Shown here: positions 25,162 through 34,620 of the stretch, in pieces | Layout: the number at the start of each line of letters is the position of its first letter | Position numbering within the stretch: position 1 is the stretch's first letter | From: UBA6 sp964477865 | Lineage (GTDB): Archaea > Thermoplasmatota > Thermoplasmata > Methanomassiliicoccales > Methanomassiliicoccaceae | Direction of reading: 5' to 3' | Assembly: GCA_964477865.1 (NCBI GenBank) | Contig: CAYZEV010000007.1 | Span: 1 to 64,000 of the forward strand | DNA length: 64,000 nucleotides | Notes under the pieces: model-generated | What the model was told of the DNA's origin: nothing | The model's database searches: none | What the model saw: only the letters and a program-made list of their open reading frames with translations | Made by a program: the position numbers and the translations under genes

Positions 25162-27108
25162 CTAGGTCTCCTCCAGCTCCTCCGGTTCCTCGTCCATGCC
25201 CTCGGTCCGCACCACCTCGGCGTCCCCCGGCGGCAGGATGCGGGAGATCTCCTCCTCCGGTACCTCGAACTGCTTGGAGAGCAGGGAAGCGGTCTTGCCC
25301 CGCACCCCCCGGGCCGGGCGGATGACCACGTACTTCGACGAATGGGCCTGCATCGCGGGCAGCGGGGCGCACATGATCTTCCTCTCCCCCTCGTGGACGA
25401 TCTCCCCGACCGCCAGCTCCAGCGGCAGGTGGTAGACGTAGTTCCTCTTGCCCCTGATGACGAACCCTCCTCGGGGCACGAACTCTCCGGCCTGGGCCAT
25501 CTTGCTCACCTGGTCTGGCAGGACCCAGTAGGCGGTTCCCTCCGAGGCCCCGGCCATCCAGGCCTTCGAATGGGCCAGGGCGAAGGTGCAGACCTCGGTC
25601 ATCTCCTGCTCGTCGGCCTCGGCCCCGTTGACGATCACCACGCTGGGTGCCCCATGGACATCGGCGTGGGCGAACCGCTCGGTGTTCTTGAGGTGCTTCT
25701 TCACCACCTGGTCGTTGCTGTGGGCGTCCCGGCCGGCCAGGACCAGTTTGCCGCCGGAGGTGATGAACCACTTGTACCGTTCGAACCAGAATTCCTTGGT
25801 CTTGCGAACGGCCTTCTTGGCCTCCTTCTTCCGGCTCTCCCCCTCCTTCAATTTCTGGGCCAGCCGGCGCTCCGTCTCCTTCAGCGCCTCCTGGGCGCCC
25901 TGCATCTTGTCCTTGCACTCCTTGCCTTTCTGGTAGAGGGCGTTGGCGTTGCCCTCGACGCCCAGGGTGTAGTCGAGAGTGACCTCCCGGCCGGCGATGA
26001 CGGTAACGACGCTATGCTCCTCCGGCAGGAGCTTGACCAGTCCGGGGATGGCGGACAGCGCTCCCCGGGCCCCCTCCCAGTTCAGACCCTCGGTCGCCTG
26101 CTTGAGCTGCTTGAGCAGCGCCTCCACGCCCATGTAGTCCGTGTAGATGGCCTCGGCCTGTTCGGCGAAGCCCTTGGCCTCGGCCAGCTGCGCTTCCACC
26201 GCGGAGCTCTGCTGGTCCCTCTGGCGGCGGAGCCGCTGGGCCTCGGGGTCCTCTACCGGCCCGGCCGGCGGTTCGCGTTCGGAGATGTAGCTGTGGATGG
26301 CGTCCGAGAAGGTGGGATGTTCGCGGACCTCCCGGCCGACATATTGGATCAGGGGCACCGGCGTCACGTCGATGGGCTTGCCGTTCTCCATGATCTCGCG
26401 GGGTCGGAGGTTGGTCAGGGCCTCCTTGAGCAGCAGGTCCAGGGTCTCGTACAGTTTGTGCACCTCTTCGAGGGCCAGGCTCTTGGCCTTGCGGTCCTTG
26501 TCCAGGCCGGCCCTGATGCAGGTCTCCTCGGCGTACTGCCCTCCGACGTTGATGGCGGTGGCGATGGTCCTCACGATGTCCGAGGTCGAGGACAACATGG
26601 CCTTGCGGAACGATTCCTCCTCCATGGCCCGGGGATTGAACCGCGACGGCGGGAAGGAGTAATCGAGCCCGGGGCGGACCTCCCGGTGCCGCCACTTGTG
26701 GGAATGGACGGAATTGAGGATCTTACCCTCCGATACCAGCACCAGGTTGCCGCCCCCGAACAGCTCGATGATGACCTTGTACTGGTTCGGCCCTTTCTCC
26801 ATCTCGAGGACGACGATGCGGTCGAACTCCTGCTGACGGATGGCCGTGATGCGGCAGTTGGTCAGGTACTTGCGCAGGTTCACCGCGAACTGGGAGGGCA
26901 TGTCCGGCATCTCCGGCTTTTCCGGGGCGACGTACAGCCACCGCATGTCCTGGAGCACCAGCTCCTTCTTTCCCTGGGCCTGGGTATTGATCCGCAGGAG
27001 GACGTTCTTGACATCCCAGTGGAACACCTTGTCCAGGTACCCGTCCACCAGGGACTGCATCTCCCCGGTCATGGCCAGGATGTCGAACGCGCTCATCTCT
27101 TCCTTCAT
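25162..27108 (-). CDS. rqcH: RqcH/Tae2 (NFACT family) ribosome quality control protein
   Basis: RqcH binds large ribosomal subunits carrying stalled nascent chains and recruits tRNA to add C-terminal tails that mark them for degradation. The 648 residues show the NFACT-N domain (about 1-200), middle helical and coiled-coil segments (about 290-330 and 400-450), and the NFACT-R domain at about 440-560 (FEWFERYKWF-like stretch, then GGKLVLAGRDAHSNDQVV and DVHGAPSVV). A short acidic C-terminus follows. Length and order match archaeal RqcH. The ATG at 27108 is followed by MKEEMSAFDILAM, the expected start. It is convergent with tRNA-Arg and divergent from the large beta-helix protein. Confidence 0.94.
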   Translation of the reverse strand: MKEEMSAFDILAMTGEMQSLVDGYLDKVFHWDVKNVLLRINTQAQGKKELVLQDMRWLYVAPEKPEMPDMPSQFAVNLRKYLTNCRITAIRQQEFDRIVVLEMEKGPNQYKVIIELFGGGNLVLVSEGKILNSVHSHKWRHREVRPGLDYSFPPSRFNPRAMEEESFRKAMLSSTSDIVRTIATAINVGGQYAEETCIRAGLDKDRKAKSLALEEVHKLYETLDLLLKEALTNLRPREIMENGKPIDVTPVPLIQYVGREVREHPTFSDAIHSYISEREPPAGPVEDPEAQRLRRQRDQQSSAVEAQLAEAKGFAEQAEAIYTDYMGVEALLKQLKQATEGLNWEGARGALSAIPGLVKLLPEEHSVVTVIAGREVTLDYTLGVEGNANALYQKGKECKDKMQGAQEALKETERRLAQKLKEGESRKKEAKKAVRKTKEFWFERYKWFITSGGKLVLAGRDAHSNDQVVKKHLKNTERFAHADVHGAPSVVIVNGAEADEQEMTEVCTFALAHSKAWMAGASEGTAYWVLPDQVSKMAQAGEFVPRGGFVIRGKRNYVYHLPLELAVGEIVHEGERKIMCAPLPAMQAHSSKYVVIRPARGVRGKTASLLSKQFEVPEEEISRILPPGDAEVVRTEGMDEEPEELEET

Positions 27109-27249
27109 CGTCTAGACCATGTCAAAACTGGTTGAAATCATTTGGGTATGAGCTTTCCACGGAGGTGGATTTATACATCTTATTTGATTCAATTTTACTG
27201 AATGTTTTATTAATGGGCGGCGATTGCGAGCTAATTCCTCGGATTGGGT

Positions 27250-30200
27250 GTGAACTTCTTGAAAAAGGCAATCTCCTCACTATTAGTGGTCGCTTTGCTA
27301 CTGGCCGCCGGTCTATCGGTCATGCTCCCCGCTCAGGCGGCGGCGCCAGGCGATGCATTGCTACCCGTTCTCGCTCCCCACGCGCCCGTAGTGGTCAATG
27401 GCGACGCGGACCTGGCCTCTCAGGGATTCACCGGGTCCGGAGCGGTCGTCACCGATCCGTGCGTCCTCGAGAACGTGCTCATCGATGCCGCCGGCGGTGC
27501 TAACGGAATTTTTATGGGCAATGTGACGGCGAAATATTTCGTCATCAGGAACGTCCAGGTCATCAACGCCAACGGCGCGGGCACCGGTCCCTATGACCAG
27601 GGGGCCGGGATCACCATCTACAACTCAGAGAAAGGACAGGTCCTCAACAGCAATATTTCCGCTAACAGGGTCGGCATCGTGATCTACGGCGGCGGGGACA
27701 TCCTGGTAAGCCAGTGCTCGTTCTACAACAACGGTGCGGGAGTGGTCATCAACAACATCACCACGCTCCCATCTCATTCCGCAGGCGTGACCCTATACCG
27801 GAACTCCTTCGGCGGTACCTATGCCGTGAGCAAGTATGCCGTACAGGCCACCTCGGTGGCCGCCCTTAGGATCGACGGCAACAGGTTCCGTTCCCTGACC
27901 AACAATGACGGCATCGTTCTGAAGGAATGCACGGCCGCCTCGGTGGTCGAGGACAACGACCTCAAGAACTTCCCGGGAACCGCGATCCACCTCATCGGCG
28001 GTAGCAACGTCACTGTCCGGAGCAACAACGTGACCGGTGTCCTTGGTACCGGCATATGGATCGAACAGAACTTCCAGAGCTCGGCCCCCATGCGCAATCT
28101 GGCCATCGTGGGCAATAACTGCTCCAATGTTAGCGGTAACGGTCTTGAGGTCAACGTCCCGACCAAGATCCTGGTCGGGGCGAATATCGCCGATAATGTC
28201 TGCAACGGGGACCGCATCGGGATAATGGTAAACCTTGGGCCGAACAGCCACACCAATAACATCGAGAGGAACATCTGCAATGCCAATAGTCAGGCCGGCA
28301 TTCTGCTGATGAACTTCCAGAAAGGGAGCGTTCAGTATAACACCTGCCAGTTCACTGGCATTGATGGTGGCATGGGCCTCGCGATCATGGGTACCACCAC
28401 TCTGCCGGTATCGGGGACCGTCAACAACGTGGTCAGTCACAACACCCTGTCCCATAATCCCTCCCCGTTAATGGTAACGACCGGTAACAACTACAACGTG
28501 ATCGATTCCAACGATTGCTCGTATGGTGTCAACGGCATCAATCTCCAGTCCTCGCATAACCAGGTCACCAACAATGTCATTTACGGTTCGACGGGAAATG
28601 ATGGCATCATTATCTTCACCACTGGAGCGACGGACAACATCGTACAAGGCAACCTCATCACCCTGCCCCCTGGGACCATCGGTGCGGGCTTTTCATTCTC
28701 CAGCGGCATATATGTCCAGGGATCGGCCGGTTCACCAGCAGCCAACAACCGCATCCTGGACAACCAGATCGGTCATACCGACCAATACGGGGTAGTTGTA
28801 TCGTATTATGATAGCGGCGAGATCTCTGGGAACACCATCGTAGGCTCCCGCTTTGGAGTGGCTATGGACCACTCTAATAACAATTCGGTTTCCCAGAATA
28901 TCATCTATGCACCCGCAGTCGCAAATAGCGCCGGATTCGATCTGAGATACTCGTCCAACAATACATACACCGGCAACATGGTGTCCGGCATGGCCACCTA
29001 CGGAATGTATGTGGTGTCATCGAACAACAATACCATTACCAGAAACCTACTGTCGGCCAACCTTTGGGATGGTCTGTACCTGATAATGGGCTCGACCGGG
29101 AACAACATATACCTCAACTCGTTCGAGGGCAACAACCCAGGGGGTACCTCACAGGCCGTTGATACGGGGCCTAGCGACGCCAACTCCTGGTTCTCGGGCG
29201 GCCAGGGCAACTATTGGAGCGATCACACGTCGCCGGACAGCGAACCCGACGGGTATGTTGACACGCCTTACACCATTGCCGGGTCCATGACGCCACAACA
29301 GGACCTTTACCCTCTGAGTTTCCTGATCGGGCCGGCCCTGACCTTATCTGAGACCCATGGGTTCCGAACGGTGAACCTGACCTGGTCGCCCTCGCTGTAC
29401 GGGACCTATATCTCGGTCGACGAGTACAACATCTACCGGAACGGGACCATAGCCCCCATCGCCACCGTCCCTGCCAGCACAACCCAGTTCATCGACACCA
29501 ATCTGACCGCGGGATTCGATTACACCTATATCGTCAAAGCCTCGACCGGTGGTCTGGAGAACCCCTACGGTCCGAGCATCATTGTCACGTTGCCACCGGA
29601 GAACACCAACGAGCTGGTCTTCTCCATCACCTCCCCCGCTAACGGAGCGAACCTCACATCGGGGACGGTCAACCTCGGTTGGACCACCACCGCCGCGGGA
29701 GGGACCATATATTCCATCAGCTACGATGGGGGCAGGACCTGGGCCAGCACGACCAATCTGGACTATATCATACCGGTCACCCTTGCTGACACCTACTTCG
29801 GGCAGCCCTACACGGTCTACGTTGAAGCGAGGGACCCCATCGGAGGCCAGTTCGAGACCCAGATGGTACAGTTCTATGTAGACACTGCCGCGCCCTTCGT
29901 GAGCAGTAACCTGAACGCCCAGAGCGTTTTCGTCAACGGTTCGGTGCCCCTCAGCTATCGCATCACGGACCCGGGCACCGGGGTCGTGAACGACACCGTC
30001 TACCTGGACGGTGCGCTCATCGCCAATAACAGCTATGCGGCGACACCGTACAGGGAGTACGAGAGCCCCGTTGACCTGGGGTTCCCGGTCAACCTGACCG
30101 GCGGCACGCACACTGTCACCATCTACGCCGCGGATGCTGTCGGCAATCTCAGGATGATCAGCTATGACTTTCTGGTGGATAGTGTCGGACCAAGCCTGGT

Positions 30201-32148
30201 CATCGCTTCGGACCTGGAGAACAACGGCAATACCAATCTGCCGGAGGTCCATTTCACCTGGGCGGGTAGCAGCGACCCGTACACCCCGCTACCTTCCCTG
30301 CAGTTCATGGTCAAGGTCGACGATGGCGCCTGGAGAAGCATAGGCCCGGCGAACAGCTATACCACCAGCACCCTGCAGGACGGCCCCCACACCTCCTGGC
30401 TAAAGGGCACCGACTTCGCCGGTAATGCGAGCATCATCTCCCTCAGCTTCACCCTGGATTCGGTCGGCCCGGCCATAACGGCCATCGCTCCCGCCTCGGG
30501 CAGCGACCTTACCCACGGCGTGATCGACCTGACCTGGACCGCCACCGATGGTGACGGCCTAGGCATCGCATCGCACTGGTACCGCCTTGACTCGCTGGCC
30601 GGTCAGAACCTGATCTCCACCGCCAGCTCGCAGGCCGTGACCCTGACCGGGGTCACCAGTGGTAACCACATGCTGAAGGTCTGGGCCGTGGACGCGGTGG
30701 GCAACTGGGGCCCGACGATGACCATAGCCTTCACCATGGACGCCTCGCCGCCGGTGACCACCGCCGATGTGACCGGCACCGCCGGCACCAACGGCTGGTA
30801 CACGTCCCCGGTCTCGGTGACCCTGACCGCCACCGACAACACTGGGGTGGCCAAGATTCAGTATCGGGTCGGGACAACCGGAGCGTGGCAGGATTACAGC
30901 ACGGCCCTGGCGTTCGACACCGATGGCATCCATGTGCTGCAGTACAACGCCACCGACATCTCTGGAATCGTTGAGGTAACTAAGGATCTGGAGATCAGGG
31001 TCGATACGACCATGCCCGCCACGATAATGACCGTGACCGGTACCCCCGGTACCAATGGCTGGTATCAGTCCCCGATCATCATCGGCCTGGCCTCTTCTGA
31101 CGCCATCAGCGGAGTGGCGGCCATCCAATATGAACTGGACGGGTCGGGCTGGCAGAACTACACCGGGATCTTCGAGGTGAGCACATCTGGTAACCACACT
31201 CTATCATACCATGCCACTGACATGGCCGGCAACCTAGAAACGGCCAAGCTGTTCCGGTTTGGTATAGATAAGGTGGCCCCGGTGACCTCCATGACCTATA
31301 GCGTGGCCGTGGGGACCTCGGGCGGGGACGCCACTCAGGTGACCGTAGGCCTGGTCGCTGCCGATGATGTGAGCGGAGTGGCTGCCATCCATTACCGGAT
31401 AAACGGCGGAGCCTGGAGCCTCTATGGTCCGTCCATCGTCCTGTCCGGTGGATCGGTCAACATACTTGAGTACAACGCCACCGATATCGCGGGCAATGCC
31501 GAGCTCACCCATACACTGATCGTCAAGATCGGGACCAGCGCTCCGGAGCTTATCACACGGTCCCCCGAGGGGAGCTCCGCTCCAATAACCTCGACCGTTA
31601 GCGCTGGATTCTCCGGGGCCATGGACCAGGCCAACACCTCGCTGCTGGTGAACGGTGTGACCGGCACGATCTCCTGGACCGGTAACAAGATGGTATTCAC
31701 CCCGAACACCAATCTGTCGTACAACACGACCTTTGCGGCGACGGTAACGACGTTAACCGATAACGTGCTCTATGCCAATTCCTGGAGCTTCAGCACCATC
31801 GCGGGTAAGGGGACGCTGACCGGCCTCGTGGTGGGTCCGGATGGCAAGCCGGTGGCCGGGGCGACCGTCCTCCTGGGCGATCAGAACACCACCACCGACA
31901 GCAGCGGCCGGTATGTTCTCAACGCCACTCAGGGCGACTACACCCTGACCATCAAGGCGCCGGGCATGGCCGACCAGACCAAGCAGGTCACCATCCTGCC
32001 GGACCTGAGCACCGACAGCGGCACCATCGGCCTGAGCAAGGCTCCTGGCATCGACATGTGGGTGTGGGTCCTGGCCATCCTGGCGATCGTGATCGTCCTG
32101 ATCGCGGCCTTCGTGGTGTACCGCCGCAGCGCCGGGAACAAGAAGTAA
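27250..32148 (+). CDS. Large secreted beta-helix / FnIII / Ig-repeat surface protein, C-terminal anchor
   Basis: About 1,630 residues. A signal peptide (FLKKAISSLLVVALLLAAGL...AQAA) is followed by a NosD/PbH1 right-handed beta-helix (about 60-690, many N-N and G-N turns such as VIDSNDCSYGVNGINLQSS). Next is a fibronectin III-like module (about 700-785). Then come repeated Ig-like and OmpL47-like units with DxxxPxT and YxATDxAGN(xE) (about 790-1430), an SbsA-like Ig domain (AGFSGAMDQANT...WSFST), a carboxypeptidase-regulatory-like domain (GTLTGLVVGPDGKPVAGATV), and one transmembrane helix before RRSAGNKK. GTG 27250 or TTG 27244 are the possible starts; TATA-like TTTTATTAA lies near 27204. Likely a cell-surface adhesin or glycan-binding protein; ligand unknown. 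The last two domains resemble those of the next surface protein. Confidence 0.88.
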   Translation: MNFLKKAISSLLVVALLLAAGLSVMLPAQAAAPGDALLPVLAPHAPVVVNGDADLASQGFTGSGAVVTDPCVLENVLIDAAGGANGIFMGNVTAKYFVIRNVQVINANGAGTGPYDQGAGITIYNSEKGQVLNSNISANRVGIVIYGGGDILVSQCSFYNNGAGVVINNITTLPSHSAGVTLYRNSFGGTYAVSKYAVQATSVAALRIDGNRFRSLTNNDGIVLKECTAASVVEDNDLKNFPGTAIHLIGGSNVTVRSNNVTGVLGTGIWIEQNFQSSAPMRNLAIVGNNCSNVSGNGLEVNVPTKILVGANIADNVCNGDRIGIMVNLGPNSHTNNIERNICNANSQAGILLMNFQKGSVQYNTCQFTGIDGGMGLAIMGTTTLPVSGTVNNVVSHNTLSHNPSPLMVTTGNNYNVIDSNDCSYGVNGINLQSSHNQVTNNVIYGSTGNDGIIIFTTGATDNIVQGNLITLPPGTIGAGFSFSSGIYVQGSAGSPAANNRILDNQIGHTDQYGVVVSYYDSGEISGNTIVGSRFGVAMDHSNNNSVSQNIIYAPAVANSAGFDLRYSSNNTYTGNMVSGMATYGMYVVSSNNNTITRNLLSANLWDGLYLIMGSTGNNIYLNSFEGNNPGGTSQAVDTGPSDANSWFSGGQGNYWSDHTSPDSEPDGYVDTPYTIAGSMTPQQDLYPLSFLIGPALTLSETHGFRTVNLTWSPSLYGTYISVDEYNIYRNGTIAPIATVPASTTQFIDTNLTAGFDYTYIVKASTGGLENPYGPSIIVTLPPENTNELVFSITSPANGANLTSGTVNLGWTTTAAGGTIYSISYDGGRTWASTTNLDYIIPVTLADTYFGQPYTVYVEARDPIGGQFETQMVQFYVDTAAPFVSSNLNAQSVFVNGSVPLSYRITDPGTGVVNDTVYLDGALIANNSYAATPYREYESPVDLGFPVNLTGGTHTVTIYAADAVGNLRMISYDFLVDSVGPSLVIASDLENNGNTNLPEVHFTWAGSSDPYTPLPSLQFMVKVDDGAWRSIGPANSYTTSTLQDGPHTSWLKGTDFAGNASIISLSFTLDSVGPAITAIAPASGSDLTHGVIDLTWTATDGDGLGIASHWYRLDSLAGQNLISTASSQAVTLTGVTSGNHMLKVWAVDAVGNWGPTMTIAFTMDASPPVTTADVTGTAGTNGWYTSPVSVTLTATDNTGVAKIQYRVGTTGAWQDYSTALAFDTDGIHVLQYNATDISGIVEVTKDLEIRVDTTMPATIMTVTGTPGTNGWYQSPIIIGLASSDAISGVAAIQYELDGSGWQNYTGIFEVSTSGNHTLSYHATDMAGNLETAKLFRFGIDKVAPVTSMTYSVAVGTSGGDATQVTVGLVAADDVSGVAAIHYRINGGAWSLYGPSIVLSGGSVNILEYNATDIAGNAELTHTLIVKIGTSAPELITRSPEGSSAPITSTVSAGFSGAMDQANTSLLVNGVTGTISWTGNKMVFTPNTNLSYNTTFAATVTTLTDNVLYANSWSFSTIAGKGTLTGLVVGPDGKPVAGATVLLGDQNTTTDSSGRYVLNATQGDYTLTIKAPGMADQTKQVTILPDLSTDSGTIGLSKAPGIDMWVWVLAILAIVIVLIAAFVVYRRSAGNKK

Positions 32149-32152
32149 ACCC

Positions 32153-32184
32153 GTTTCAAACCCCTTCCTCTTTCCTTATTTTTA
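32153..32184 (+). terminator. Pyrimidine-rich terminator after beta-helix/Ig surface protein
   Basis: C/T-rich tract ending in TTATTTTT just after the stop codon, similar in design and position to the tract after the giant protein at 10829-10863. Confidence 0.5.
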
Positions 32185-32231
32185 AAGTGGACTTTCCTCC
32201 GATCGGCCAGGGTCGCCCGGCCAGCCAAGTC

Positions 32232-32240
32232 TAATTATAT
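32232..32240 (+). promoter_or_regulatory. TATA box of the small acidic protein gene
   Basis: TAATTATAT is centred 27-28 bases before the TTG at 32264, which supports a leaderless mRNA beginning at a TTG codon. Confidence 0.5.
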
Positions 32241-32263
32241 TCAAAGCTCGGTCTGGGTTAGCG

Positions 32264-32617
32264 TTGATCGACGTCGAGGATGTCATATTGCAGCGCATCG
32301 AGCAGCTGGAGGAGGACGACCCCGAGCTGGATACCGACTACGAGCTGATCGCCCCTGATAACCGAGGCGTGATCACCATCCAGAGCGAGCTGGTCACCAT
32401 CGGCGCCGAGTTTGTGGAATCGGACCTCAGCTGGGTGCGCGGCGATGCGGTCGATGAGTACAATGACGCCGCGGACGAGGGCCTGTACGTCGCGGTCATC
32501 GTCCCCAACGAGGGCTACTTCTCGATGATGGACCGGGTGAACAAGGGAGGCCGGGAGAACATCGTGGTGTACAGCTACGAGTCGCTGGGCATACTGTCCA
32601 CTCCTATGGCCGGCTGA
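32264..32617 (+). CDS. Small acidic protein of unknown function
   Basis: 117 residues, strongly acidic in the first third (QLEEDDPELDTDYE), with no membrane segment, signal peptide or Cys. The later part (GLYVAVIVPNEGYFSMMDRVNKGG followed by NIVVYSYESLGILSTP) looks like an alternating beta-alpha fold. No family is recognised. The TTG start at 32264 has no Shine-Dalgarno, but a TATA box lies 27 bases upstream, so translation of a leaderless mRNA is likely. It stands alone between the large surface protein and tRNA-Thr. Confidence 0.7.
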   Translation: MIDVEDVILQRIEQLEEDDPELDTDYELIAPDNRGVITIQSELVTIGAEFVESDLSWVRGDAVDEYNDAADEGLYVAVIVPNEGYFSMMDRVNKGGRENIVVYSYESLGILSTPMAG

Positions 32618-32649
32618 ACCCGCGCTTCGCAGCCAGCCACGACGAAACC

Positions 32650-32656
32650 TATATTA
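32650..32656 (+). promoter_or_regulatory. TATA box of tRNA-Thr
   Basis: TATATTA lies about 30 bases before the mature tRNA 5' end, giving a predicted start near 32680 and a leader of a few bases. Confidence 0.5.
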
Positions 32657-32684
32657 ACGAAAAGGGGATTGATGGTCTCCATCC

Positions 32685-32759
32685 GCCACTGTGGCTTAGT
32701 GGTATAGCGACGCCTTGGTAAGGCGTAGGTCGAGGGTTCAATTCCCTCCAGTGGCTCCA
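32685..32759 (+). tRNA. tRNA-Thr (anticodon GGT), CCA encoded
   Basis: Acceptor GCCACTG (32685-32691) pairs with CAGTGGC (32749-32755), the discriminator is T, and CCA is encoded at 32757-32759. The anticodon stem ACGCC/GGCGT holds TTGGTAA with anticodon GGT at 32717-32719. The T arm is GAGGG TTCAATT CCCTC. No intron. Confidence 0.94.
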
Positions 32760-32833
32760 CAACCATCTCATATTTTTGTTTGGATTACTTTTTATACCTC
32801 ATATTTTGATTCTGTTCCAGCCTCAGTAATAGG

Positions 32834-34477
32834 ATGGGATTCGGGATGGGACGTTCAGTAGTGGTAATTCTAGCTTTGCTTGTAGTCTTCAGCGCAGCGG
32901 CCGCAGTGGTGCCGCCGACCACGTTCAATGCATCCGGGGCGGGCACCGGATCGCTGAGCGTGAACATCACTCAACCCTATGATGGCCAATATCTAGGCGC
33001 GTCCACAGTGGTCGTTAAGTGGGAGGCCAATGAACCGGCCAATCAGATATCGTACTACATCGTGTCCATAGATGGGCTGTCGCCACAATACTTCACCCAA
33101 AATGCAACGACCTTCACCGACCTCACCAATGGACGCCATACTTTCACCGTTATTGCGGTCAATAACACCGGAGAAAAAGCGGATGATTCGGTAGTGTTCT
33201 TCGTCGATACCGCCGCTCCGGTGCTTAACATCCTGGCTCCCGGCAATAACGCCGCTTTGAACCACTCGAATGTGACGCTCACCTGGCAGGCCAGCGATCC
33301 CTCGTTGATCACCCAGTACAAGGTCCAAATGGATGGAGGGGCCTGGAGCGCCCCCATCATCCCTACCGAAACATCCCACACCTTCCCTGCCGTCCTCGAC
33401 GGCTACCATGACTACGCCGTGGTGGCCTTTGATGGCTCCGGCAAGAGCACATCGAGGACGATTACCGTCCTGATCGATTCGAGCCCCCCTACACTCCACA
33501 TTACTCATCCAGCCAACCTCACCGGTTTCAATCATGCCGATGTCACGGTGGTCTGGTCAGGTAGCGATACCGGTGGGGAAGCGATAGGTGGTAATCTCCA
33601 AGGTTATGAGATATGGGTCGATGGGGTCAAGATGATTACAGCCGCGCCCAGTGAGAACCAGTTCACCCGCAATTACACCGACGGCTACCACACCGTCCGG
33701 ATCGTGGCGGTGGACATCGCCAACAGCACCGCCAGCGATGAGGTCACCTTCCTGGTGGACACGGTGGCCCCGGGAATAGAGAGCGGGCTCCCGGTCGGCG
33801 ACCAGGAGCCGGTGGACACGGTCATCGTGGTCAATTTCACCAAGCCCATGGACCACCTGGCCACCAACATCACCATCCCGGGCGTGAGCGGGGTCATGAG
33901 CTGGAACGGGACCGTCCTGACCTTCACCCCCTCGAGCTACCTGGCCTATGGGACGAGCTACACTGTCACGGTGACCGGCAGGGACCTCGTCGGCGCGTCG
34001 ATCTCCGATAGCTGGACGTTCACCACCACCGATATGGGAACGATCTCCGGGGTCGTCGTCGATAACAACGGGAAGCCGCTGGCGGGGGTGAGCGTGACGC
34101 TGGACGGGGGGGCCACCGTGGTCACCAACGATCTGGGCGAGTTCACCTTCAATGCCCGCGCCGGACCGCATAACCTGACCCTGTCCAAATCCGGGTGGGA
34201 CGGCCGGACCATACCGGTCACCGTCCAGCCGGGGCAATCGGTGGGCATCGGATCGTTCAATGTCGCCCCCAGCAACCCTCTGGCCATCTACGGGATCATC
34301 GCCGCCATCGCCGGGGTGGCCATCGTGGCCATATTGATCTACTTCAGCCATCGCCGCAGGAAGGAGAAGGGTCCGCCGGCCCGTTCGTGGAAGGGCATGG
34401 AGCAGATGCAGAAGAGGGCCAGCAAGGGACGCAAGAAGAATGACGAAGAGGATGAGGACCTGGACGATCTGGTCTGA
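32834..34477 (+). CDS. Secreted Ig-domain surface protein with C-terminal anchor and basic-acidic tail
   Basis: 547 residues: signal peptide (RSVVVILALLVVFSAAAA), three bacterial Ig-like units (FFVDTAAPVLNI, VLIDSSPPTLHI and FLVDTVAPGIE mark their joins), an SbsA-type Ig domain (VVNFTKPMDHLATN...WTFTTT), a carboxypeptidase-regulatory-like domain (GTISGVVVDNNGKPLAGVSV), and one transmembrane helix (LAIYGIIAAIAGVAIVAILIYF). The tail is unusual at about 45 residues, first strongly basic then ending DEEDEDLDDLV, and would lie in the cytoplasm. It may interact with an internal partner. The final two outer domains resemble those of the 27250-32148 protein, 700 bases upstream. An in-frame ATG at 32846 is the other start. 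Confidence 0.87.
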   Translation: MGFGMGRSVVVILALLVVFSAAAAVVPPTTFNASGAGTGSLSVNITQPYDGQYLGASTVVVKWEANEPANQISYYIVSIDGLSPQYFTQNATTFTDLTNGRHTFTVIAVNNTGEKADDSVVFFVDTAAPVLNILAPGNNAALNHSNVTLTWQASDPSLITQYKVQMDGGAWSAPIIPTETSHTFPAVLDGYHDYAVVAFDGSGKSTSRTITVLIDSSPPTLHITHPANLTGFNHADVTVVWSGSDTGGEAIGGNLQGYEIWVDGVKMITAAPSENQFTRNYTDGYHTVRIVAVDIANSTASDEVTFLVDTVAPGIESGLPVGDQEPVDTVIVVNFTKPMDHLATNITIPGVSGVMSWNGTVLTFTPSSYLAYGTSYTVTVTGRDLVGASISDSWTFTTTDMGTISGVVVDNNGKPLAGVSVTLDGGATVVTNDLGEFTFNARAGPHNLTLSKSGWDGRTIPVTVQPGQSVGIGSFNVAPSNPLAIYGIIAAIAGVAIVAILIYFSHRRRKEKGPPARSWKGMEQMQKRASKGRKKNDEEDEDLDDLV

Positions 34478-34586
34478 TCCCTCCCTTCAAACCTCTAAGC
34501 ATTCATTGCTTCTCGTTCTGGCCCAGAAGAGTGTGTCCAGGAAGCCCTGAACCCCTTCCAACCTTCTTTCCATTCATAACGAACGG

Positions 34587-34594
34587 ATAAATAC
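34587..34594 (+). promoter_or_regulatory. TATA box of the K+ channel-YHS gene
   Basis: ATAAATAC is centred about 30 bases before the TTG at 34621, compatible with a leaderless or very short-leader mRNA. Confidence 0.45.
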
Positions 34595-34620
34595 GGCACC
34601 GCTGTTTTGTTCAATCGACC

